Of a stretch of DNA of 33,885 nt, positions 1 through 5,665 are shown piece after piece; the first letter of the stretch is position 1; every line of letters begins with the position of its first letter. This DNA is from Caulobacter vibrioides. GTDB lineage: Bacteria; Pseudomonadota; Alphaproteobacteria; Caulobacterales; Caulobacteraceae. The translations under genes were made by a program, and so were the position numbers. The stretch spans positions 1 through 33,885 of the forward strand of contig LNIY01000105.1 in NCBI GenBank assembly GCA_001449105.1, given 5' to 3'. The notes beneath the pieces were generated by a model that saw only the letters and a list, made by a program, of their open reading frames with translations, was not told where the DNA came from and ran no database searches.

Positions 1-19
1 AGATGTGTATAAGAGACAG
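1..19 (+). other. Nextera/Tn5 mosaic-end adapter remnant
   Basis: The first 19 bases read AGATGTGTATAAGAGACAG, identical to the Tn5 transposase mosaic end used in Nextera libraries. Genome-like GC-rich sequence begins at base 20. This is library-preparation sequence left at the end of an assembled contig, not a biological transposon end, since no transposase or target duplication is present. Confidence 0.96.
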
Positions 20-73
20 CCCAATTTCGTCCGCCCCCGCCGGTTAGCTGTGAGCGGATCTGTGCATGGTTTG

Positions 74-91
74 GCAAGCGGAACCGCTTGC
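74..91. promoter_or_regulatory. 18-bp inverted repeat upstream of the Rrf2 gene
   Basis: GCAAGCGG-AA-CCGCTTGC is a perfect inverted repeat with 8-bp arms, centred about 60 bp upstream of the Rrf2 start codon. Position and symmetry fit an operator for a dimeric regulator. The regulator cannot be named from the sequence. Confidence 0.45.
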
Positions 92-112
92 GCACCCGGG
101 CGCGCTGCCTCC

Positions 113-126
113 ATAGAGCGCTCTAT
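113..126. promoter_or_regulatory. 14-bp palindrome directly before the Rrf2 ribosome binding site
   Basis: ATAGAGCGCTCTAT is a perfect 14-bp palindrome ending one base before the AGGAG ribosome binding site (128-132). Rrf2 proteins commonly repress their own gene, so this is a plausible autoregulatory operator. A related, imperfect copy (ATAGAGAGCGCTCCAT, about 652-667) lies just beyond the gene, and a partial ATAGAGCGG lies near 590. The assignment to the Rrf2 protein is inference. Confidence 0.45.
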
Positions 127-143
127 AAGGAGAGACGCCGCCG

Positions 144-572
144 ATGTTGTCCCAGAAAGCCCGCTACGCCCTGCGCGCCATGGTCGAACTGGCCCGCGCG
201 GAAGAGCAGGTCACGGCCGGCGAGCTGGCGCTGCGCGCCGACGCCCCCCGCAAGTTCCTCGAAGCCATCCTGCTGGGCCTGGCCCGCCACAAGCTGGTGA
301 CCAGCCGGCGCGGCAAGTTCGGCGGCTACCTGCTGGCCCGCCCGGCCGAAGAGATCAGCTTCGCCGAGATCATCCGCCTGGTCGACGGCCCGCTGGCCCT
401 GGCCCCCTGCGTCAGCCGCACCGCCTTCCGCCGCTGCGAGGACTGCAGCGACCTGGCCACCTGCGCCCTGCGCGAGGCCCTGCTGCGGGCCCGCGACGCC
501 ACGGCCGCCGTGCTCGAGGGCTACAGCCTGTCCGACGCGGTCACCGGCCAGGGCGCCGAACTGATCGGCTGA
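144..572 (+). CDS. Rrf2-family transcriptional regulator
   Basis: This 142-residue protein has the Rrf2 layout. An N-terminal winged helix-turn-helix begins LSQKARYALRAM (residues 2-13) and continues through a wing with K-F-G-G-Y (58-62). It is followed by the dimerisation helix and a cysteine cluster at C89, C98, C101 and C107. IscR and NsrR use three cysteines in this region to hold an Fe-S cluster; here the spacing is X8-X2-X5 rather than IscR's X5-X5. A redox or Fe-S sensing role is therefore possible but not shown. The ATG at 144 follows AGGAG at 128-132 with a rather long 11-base spacer. Two palindromes precede the gene. The downstream CBS gene is convergent. The family call is secure; the regulon and cofactor are unknown. 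Confidence 0.93.
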   Translation: MLSQKARYALRAMVELARAEEQVTAGELALRADAPRKFLEAILLGLARHKLVTSRRGKFGGYLLARPAEEISFAEIIRLVDGPLALAPCVSRTAFRRCEDCSDLATCALREALLRARDATAAVLEGYSLSDAVTGQGAELIG

Positions 573-686
573 TCCCCCTCCTCTCTCTGATAGAGCGGAC
601 ATGAGAAAGGCCCGCCCTCGACGAGGACGAGCCCTATCCGGCGCTTCCCCTATAGAGAGCGCTCCATGCCTTCGGAGACCCCGCCG

Positions 687-1118
687 TCAGCCGGCGGCGA
701 TATAGGCCTTCAGCCCGTCGGCCTCGGCCTGGGTTTCCTGGATCTTGTACTTCACCAGGTCGCCGATCGAGATGATGCCGACCAGGCGCCCGCCCCGGGC
801 CACGGGCAGGTGGCGGATCCGGCGGTCGGTCATCTTGGCCAGCAGGTCGTCCACCGTCTCGTCCGGCTGGGCGAAGATCACGTCGCGGGTCATGCAGGCC
901 GAGATCGGCTTGGCCAGCGCCGCGGCGCCCTCCTTGGCGATCTGCCGCACGATGTCGCGTTCGGACAATATGCCGGCGATCGACTCGTCGGCTTCGAGCA
1001 CCACCATCGCGCCCACCTTGCGGCTGTGCAGCAGCGCCGCGGCCGCGCCGACGGTTTCCTGCGGCGAAGCGGTGAACACAAGGTCGCCCTTGGTCTTCAG
1101 GATCTGAGACACCAACAA
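687..1118 (-). CDS. Tandem CBS-domain protein
   Basis: The product is about 143 residues and consists of two CBS domains only. The first runs roughly 5-65 (SQILKTKG through LSERDIVRQIAKEG) and the second roughly 75-135 (MTRDVIFAQPDETVDDLLAKM through LVGIISIGDLVK). Stand-alone CBS pairs bind adenosyl nucleotides and act as energy sensors or partner modulators; the partner is not evident here. The reading frame is open further upstream, but homologous proteins begin (M)LVSQILK. A TTG at 1118 lies 7 bases after a strong GGGAGGA (1126-1132), so TTG is the preferred start; TTG 1115 and GTG 1112 are alternatives. It is divergent from hfaA, with which it shares a promoter region. Confidence 0.88.
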   Translation of the reverse strand: MLVSQILKTKGDLVFTASPQETVGAAAALLHSRKVGAMVVLEADESIAGILSERDIVRQIAKEGAAALAKPISACMTRDVIFAQPDETVDDLLAKMTDRRIRHLPVARGGRLVGIISIGDLVKYKIQETQAEADGLKAYIAAG

Positions 1119-1284
1119 AACGCAATCCTCCCTGATCGCACTTGCATAACGAGGGTCCTCCAAACCCGCGCCCGGATCAATGGCGTAAGACGCGCCCCGC
1201 CTTCGGACCACCGCCCCAGGCGCCGGTCTCGCCGCGTTTAACCAATTCTGGATACCTTACCGCCTATGGTGGGATGTCCGGTTT

Positions 1285-1300
1285 TGGCACGGGGGTTGCT
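1285..1300 (+). promoter_or_regulatory. Sigma-54 (RpoN) promoter of the hfa operon
   Basis: TGGCAC-N5-TTGCT matches the sigma-54 -24/-12 consensus in every conserved position. The invariant GG (1286-1287) and GC (1298-1299) are separated by the required 10 bases. It predicts a start site near 1310, some 25 bases before hfaA. A CtrA-like half site (TTTAACC, about 1237-1243) lies upstream. The match is visible directly; use of the promoter is inferred. Confidence 0.85.
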
Positions 1301-1334
1301 TGCAAGCCCCGGACAGACAGTCGCGGAGCCCGTC

Positions 1335-1790
1335 ATGGCCTCAAAGAAGAACAACAAGCCCCAGGTTCGGGCCCTCGGCGCGGCCGTCGCCGCCGCCGGC
1401 GTGCTGATTTCGGGCGCCGCCATGGCCCAGACCATGAGCAGCAACTCCGCCTCGTTCAACGCCGGCTATGGCCGCGTCGCCGGCCAGGAAAACCATGTCG
1501 TCGACTATTCGACCCGCGACGCCAACGGCAATCGTGTCATCGTCGACGGCGTCATGCTGACCGGCAGCGACCAGAGCGTCTATTCGAGCCGCAGCTCGTC
1601 GGGCTCGCTGGACAGCTATTCGGGCGTCGGGAGCCTGGGCGGCTTCTCCGGCTCGACCGCGATCGGCAACAACCTGACGGTCATCACCCAGGGCAACAAC
1701 AACACGGTGATCGTCAATTCCAACCAGGTCAACAACGGCAATGTCAGCGCCGGCGCTTCGACCAACGGCGGTGTCTCCAATGGGAACTAA
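1335..1790 (+). CDS. hfaA: Holdfast anchor protein HfaA
   Basis: This is a 151-residue secreted protein. It has a basic N-terminus, an Ala-rich hydrophobic core and a signal-peptidase site after AMAQ (about residue 31). The mature part is rich in Gly, Ser and Asn, and ends with polar repeats such as TQGNNNTVIVNSNQVNNGN that resemble curlin-type amyloid repeats. In Caulobacter, HfaA works with HfaB and HfaD to fix the polysaccharide holdfast to the stalk pole, and forms very stable high-molecular-weight assemblies. The ATG at 1335 follows GGAG with 8 bases of spacing; an upstream ATG in frame (1266) precedes the sigma-54 site and is therefore unlikely. It overlaps hfaB by 11 bases. The call rests on size, composition and the hfaA-hfaB-hfaD order. 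Confidence 0.9.
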   Translation: MASKKNNKPQVRALGAAVAAAGVLISGAAMAQTMSSNSASFNAGYGRVAGQENHVVDYSTRDANGNRVIVDGVMLTGSDQSVYSSRSSSGSLDSYSGVGSLGGFSGSTAIGNNLTVITQGNNNTVIVNSNQVNNGNVSAGASTNGGVSNGN

Positions 1791-2784
1791 GCGCGTCATC
1801 CTGATGGTCGCGGCGGCCTGCACGGCGCTCAGCGCCTGCGGCGGCGGCGTGCCCAAGCGCCTGGACGCGGGCAACTACGCCCGGCCGATCGGCACGGCGC
1901 CGGTGACGGCCAATCCCACTCCCTATTCGACCGCGCTGAACTGCCTGGCCAGCTACGCCCGGCAGAACCGCGTCGCCGCCCCGCGCATCGCCGTGGGCCG
2001 CATCGCCGACTACACCGGCAAGGAAGAGTCCGACGGCTCGGGCCGCAAGGTCACGCAAGGCGCCTCGCTGATGGCGATGACCGCCTTCGCCAAGGCCGGC
2101 ATGCCGATGGTCGAGCGCTTCGACACCTCGGTCTCCGAACTCGAGCTCAAGTACGCCAACAACAAGCTGATCTCCGACCGCCCGGCCCCGACGCCGGACG
2201 CCCCGGCCGACTATCGCAAGATCGTCGCCGGCCAGGTGGCGGGCTCGGACTTCTATCTCGTCGGCGGCGTCACCGAGCTGAACTACAACATCCATTCGGC
2301 GGGCGCCGACCTCTATGGCGGCGACATCGACACCGACGGGCTGAAGGCCAACTTCAAGCGCCGGCTGTTCGTGATGAACATCGCCATGGACCTGCGCCTG
2401 ATCAACAGCCGCACCCTGGTGGTGGAAGACGTCATCTCCTACCAGAAGCAGGTGATCGGCCGCGAAGTCAGCGCCGGCATCTTCGCCTTCGCCAACAACA
2501 ACCTGTTCGACCTGTCGGCCGGCAAGGGCGCGCTGGAGCCGGTGCAGCTGGCCGTGCGCTCGCTGATCGAGCGTTCGGTCGTCGAGATGAGCGCCAACCT
2601 CTACGGCATGCCGGGTCCGCAAAGCTGCCTGCAGTCGGACCCGTTCGGCGCCGACACCGTCGGCGTCACGGGCGCCTTCACGCCCGCCTACAACAACCTG
2701 GGAAGCAACAATGCGCAGACCCGCGAAGATCCGTCTCGCTGGAACGATCGCAGCGATCCCTCTGTGCGTCGCGGCCGCTACTAG
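1780..2784 (+). CDS. hfaB: Holdfast anchor protein HfaB, CsgG-like outer-membrane lipoprotein
   Basis: This 334-residue lipoprotein has a signal peptide and lipobox LSAC with Cys20 as the lipidation site. The body has CsgG-family features: IAVGRIADYTGKEESDGSGRK with a following MAMTAFAKAG helix and a membrane-spanning hairpin region. CsgG is the nonameric outer-membrane channel that exports curli subunits. By analogy, and as known in Caulobacter, HfaB is needed to export and stabilise HfaA and HfaD. The start ATG lies inside the end of hfaA (11-base overlap), and the last 74 bases overlap the start of hfaD, so translation of the three genes is probably coupled. Family, lipobox and gene order agree. 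Confidence 0.92.
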   Translation: MGTKRVILMVAAACTALSACGGGVPKRLDAGNYARPIGTAPVTANPTPYSTALNCLASYARQNRVAAPRIAVGRIADYTGKEESDGSGRKVTQGASLMAMTAFAKAGMPMVERFDTSVSELELKYANNKLISDRPAPTPDAPADYRKIVAGQVAGSDFYLVGGVTELNYNIHSAGADLYGGDIDTDGLKANFKRRLFVMNIAMDLRLINSRTLVVEDVISYQKQVIGREVSAGIFAFANNNLFDLSAGKGALEPVQLAVRSLIERSVVEMSANLYGMPGPQSCLQSDPFGADTVGVTGAFTPAYNNLGSNNAQTREDPSRWNDRSDPSVRRGRY

Positions 2785-3940
2785 CGCCTTCGCCCAGGGC
2801 CAGGTTCTCAACGACCAGCTGAACCTGGGCGAGGTCTTCACCGAGCAGACCCTGAACGTCGTCACCGTCCAGGAGGGCGTGGCCGCGTCCACCTCGGCGA
2901 CCGGCAACAGCGTCGGCGTCGCCGGCTCGCGCGTGGACGTCGACGCCACCTCCAACCAGGTGAACCAGGGCTCGGTCTACGGCCGCACCGTGGTCAACGC
3001 GTCCGGCTCGCTGGGCGCGTCGAGCGTCGTCGCCACCTCGGCGACCGGCAATTTCGGCAATGCGGGGGCGGAAGAAGCGACCTACCGCGGCTTCATGGTG
3101 CAGACCAACAGCGGCGCGGTCACCGCGCGCGGCCAGATCGAGGGCGAGACCGCCCAGGCCGGCGACATCGCCATGGACACCCAGGCCAGCGGCAACACCC
3201 AAGGGCTGTGGCTGCAGAACGGCGCGGCCGGGGCGCGGATCAGCCAGGCCAACTCGGGCGACGTCATGGCCGACGGCGGCGCGATCGTGCAGTACGTCAG
3301 CGGAACCTCGAGCGTGGCCGGCACGGCGACCGGCAACCATATCGACATCGACGGCGCCAACCAGTCGGCCGCCCGGGTCATCACCGACCAGGGCAACACC
3401 GCAAGCCTCGTCCAGGCCAGCAAGTTCGCCGCCTACGGCAACGCCTACCTGACCGACACTTCGACCACGGCGGCGGGCAACAACCTCAACGCCACCAATG
3501 TCGGCCCGCTGCTCGACGTGGCCAACCACCAGTACAACACCGCCTATGTGCGCTCGCAGGCCGAGGCCAGCTCCTACCAGTTCGGGGCGGCCAACAGCAG
3601 CGCCTACGGGGTGGGCAACGCCGCGGTCGTCAGCAACACGGGCGCGGCCCTGGTGCTCGACAACGTCCAGACCAACGACGGCGGCGGGGTCGAGGTGATC
3701 GCCAGCGCCGAGGGCCACGACGGCTACGACATCGGCGCCCGCGCCAGCGCGGCCGGCAACTCGGTCGGCGGCTATGTCTGCGGAACCTGCGGCGGCTCGA
3801 TGACCACCAGCAACACCCAGACCAACAACGCCGACGTCTCCTCGCGCGCCACCACCACCGTCACCGGCTCGGCCCGCTCGATCACCAGCACCGCCCGCGC
3901 CGTCGGCAACGACGCGGCGTTCTACGTGCGCTCGAACTGA
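2711..3940 (+). CDS. hfaD: Holdfast anchor protein HfaD
   Basis: The product is a 409-residue secreted protein. A signal peptide (MRRPAKIRLAG start, cleavage after SAFA about residue 28) precedes a long low-complexity body with recurring T/S-A-T-G-N and N-Q-x-N motifs, as in beta-solenoid or amyloid-forming adhesins. A single CGTC pair lies near residue 357-360. In Caulobacter, HfaD is a surface-exposed anchor protein that acts with HfaA. The ATG sits within hfaB, in a different frame, after GGGAAG with 5 bases of spacing. A fourth gene named hfaC has been described near this cluster in Caulobacter; it is not downstream here, where a hairpin, repeats and a convergent gene follow. Confidence 0.88.
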   Translation: MRRPAKIRLAGTIAAIPLCVAAATSAFAQGQVLNDQLNLGEVFTEQTLNVVTVQEGVAASTSATGNSVGVAGSRVDVDATSNQVNQGSVYGRTVVNASGSLGASSVVATSATGNFGNAGAEEATYRGFMVQTNSGAVTARGQIEGETAQAGDIAMDTQASGNTQGLWLQNGAAGARISQANSGDVMADGGAIVQYVSGTSSVAGTATGNHIDIDGANQSAARVITDQGNTASLVQASKFAAYGNAYLTDTSTTAAGNNLNATNVGPLLDVANHQYNTAYVRSQAEASSYQFGAANSSAYGVGNAAVVSNTGAALVLDNVQTNDGGGVEVIASAEGHDGYDIGARASAAGNSVGGYVCGTCGGSMTTSNTQTNNADVSSRATTTVTGSARSITSTARAVGNDAAFYVRSN

Positions 3941-3983
3941 CTCCGTAAGCCCCGAGAGGGGCGGTGCGCTGGCTTTGCGCCTC

Positions 3984-4019
3984 TCCGTAAAATCCCCGCG
4001 AAAGCGGGGATTTTACGGA
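3984..4019. repeat. Family A palindromic repeat, copy 1
   Basis: A perfect 16-bp inverted repeat (TCCGTAAAATCCCCGC, 3984-3999) with a GAAA loop and its complement at 4004-4019, 44 bases after hfaD. The same hairpin recurs at 12662, 27165, 29920 and 31478. A smaller GCCCC-GAGA-GGGGC hairpin precedes it at 3949-3962. In this position the hairpins could also help end the hfa transcript. Confidence 0.85.
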
Positions 4020-4071
4020 AGCCGGGAGCGGTCATGAGGAACCTCCCCCAAGGCAGGTTCACCGCTTCAGA

Positions 4072-4203
4072 TCCTCCCCCTAATGGGGGAGGTGGCCCGG
4101 AGGGCCGGAGGGGGAAGTGTCCTGCGAGGTCAGCATATCCCCAACGCCAGCAGCCCCTTCCCCCTCAGTCGGCTTCGCCGACAGCTCCCCCTTCAGGGGG
4201 AGC
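4072..4203. repeat. Family B intergenic repeats (two copies)
   Basis: A CTCCCCCTAATGGGGGAG hairpin with a GGCCCGGAGGGCCGGAGGGGG tail occupies 4072-4114. A second, differently oriented element follows at about 4154-4203 (CTTCCCCCTCAG, a GTCGGCTTCGCCGAC hairpin, then CTCCCCCTTCAGGGGGAG). Similar elements occur at 8609-8813 and at the right window edge. They fill most of the gap between hfaD and the serine hydrolase gene. No gene is seen in the gap. Confidence 0.8.
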
Positions 4204-4212
4204 GTCCTAAAA

Positions 4213-5445
4213 CTACCGCCCGTACACCGCGTCCCGCAGCTCCCGCGTCACCTGGCCGTTCATGCCCTCGAACGCGGTGTTGGTCAGCAGCACCACGGTC
4301 AGCTTCGCCTGCGGATCGACGAACCAGTTGTGGCCGTAGACCCCGCCCCAGGCCAGGGTCCCCGCGCCTTGCGGGGTCTTGGCGACCGCCGGGTCGTCGA
4401 GCACCGCCCAGCCGTAGCCAAAGCCCCAGCCGGGCCCCTGCGTCGCGGCCTTGATGCCGGCCTGGTCGGTGGTCATCGCCTTGACGCTGGCGGCCGACAG
4501 GATCGGGCCGCCGCCGGTGCGCACCGCCTCCAGCAGGGCCAGCACGTCGCTCGCCGTGCCGACCATGCCCGCGCCGCCCGAGGGGAAGGCGGTCGGGTCG
4601 ACGGCGCGGCTGGGCGCCATGCGCACGGCGGTGGCGCCCAGCGAGACGTCCTGGTTGTCGGTGATGCGGGTCGGGGCCGGGCTGGCGTTGGCGTAGGGCG
4701 TGGCCAGGCGCGCCGGGTCGCTCGCCTGGAAGCCGGCGTCCTTCAGGCCCAGCGGGCCGGTGACGGTGCGGGCCACCACCTGCGGCAGCGGCCGGCCGTC
4801 GGCCTTTTCCGCCACCAGGCCCAGCACGTCGATAGCCAGCGAGTAGCGCCAGGCCGAGCCCGGCGTGAAGGCCAGCGGGCCCTTGCCGATGCGGGCGACG
4901 TCTTCGTCGAGCGTCAGGCCCGAGATGTCCAGGCCGTCGGAAACGCCCAGCTGGTGGTAGGGATGGTCGGCCTTCTCCGCTAGGCCATAGGTCAGGCCGG
5001 CGGTGTGGCTGAGCAGCTGGCCAAGGGTGATGGTCGGCGTGGAGCCGTCGGCCAGGGCCGGCTTGAAGTCGGGCAGCCACCGGGTCACCGGATCGGCCAG
5101 CGACAGCTTGCCTTCCTCGGCCAGCCGCATGATCGCCGCGCTGACGAAGGGCTTGGTCACCGAGGCCAGGCGGAAGACCGTGTTCTCGCGCATCGGCGCC
5201 CTGGCCTCGCGGTCGGCCAGGCCCGCGGCCCGGTGATAGACGAGCTTGCCGTCGCGGGCCACCAGCACCACCGCGCCCACCAGGCGCTGGTCGGCGACGG
5301 CGCGGTCGACGACGGCGTCGATGCGGGCCGAAAGCGCCGCGTCCGGGGCCTGGGCGATCGCGGCCGGCCCCGCCTGGGCCAGGGCCGCGGCCGGCGCGCC
5401 GGACAGAACCGCCAGAGCCGCAACGCTCGCAAGCCAAAGACGCAT
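4213..5445 (-). CDS. Secreted serine hydrolase, beta-lactamase (class C/EstB-like) family
   Basis: The 410-residue protein carries a signal peptide (cleavage after ALA, about residue 23) and the beta-lactamase/transpeptidase fold. The nucleophile motif SVTK is at 95-98 and the second motif YSL at 201-203, where true class C enzymes have YAN. The third motif is a GGVYGHNW segment near 370 instead of KTG. That combination is typical of EstB-like esterases and D-aminopeptidase-like hydrolases rather than antibiotic-degrading AmpC. It probably acts in the periplasm; the substrate is unknown. The start at 5445 follows GAGGGAGT. It is divergent from the M16 peptidase gene. Resistance function should not be assumed. 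Confidence 0.88.
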   Translation of the reverse strand: MRLWLASVAALAVLSGAPAAALAQAGPAAIAQAPDAALSARIDAVVDRAVADQRLVGAVVLVARDGKLVYHRAAGLADREARAPMRENTVFRLASVTKPFVSAAIMRLAEEGKLSLADPVTRWLPDFKPALADGSTPTITLGQLLSHTAGLTYGLAEKADHPYHQLGVSDGLDISGLTLDEDVARIGKGPLAFTPGSAWRYSLAIDVLGLVAEKADGRPLPQVVARTVTGPLGLKDAGFQASDPARLATPYANASPAPTRITDNQDVSLGATAVRMAPSRAVDPTAFPSGGAGMVGTASDVLALLEAVRTGGGPILSAASVKAMTTDQAGIKAATQGPGWGFGYGWAVLDDPAVAKTPQGAGTLAWGGVYGHNWFVDPQAKLTVVLLTNTAFEGMNGQVTRELRDAVYGR

Positions 5446-5665
5446 GTCCGCACTCCCTCGCCGCCGAACGACCTTCGGCCTCCTAAGGGAGTGGGCGGCC
5501 GGTCGCCCTTGCGCAAGGCTGGCCGGCGAGTTTCCCACAGGCCAGAGTCGCGGATGTTTCAATTCTGAGGCGCCCAACGCCGACTTCGCCGCCGACCGGC
5601 CTTGCTTGCGCCACGCGCGAAGGCTTAGCTGCCGCCCCGACACTTCCGGTAATCGAACGGTCTCC

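Noticed and set aside
3984..4019. A CRISPR-like repeat, because the same palindrome recurs
   Set aside because: Copies are thousands of bases apart in separate intergenic gaps, with no regular spacers and no cas genes.
4213..5445. An antibiotic-resistance beta-lactamase
   Set aside because: The SVTK nucleophile motif is present, but the second motif is YSL and no KTG is found. EstB-like esterase or peptidase activity is more likely.
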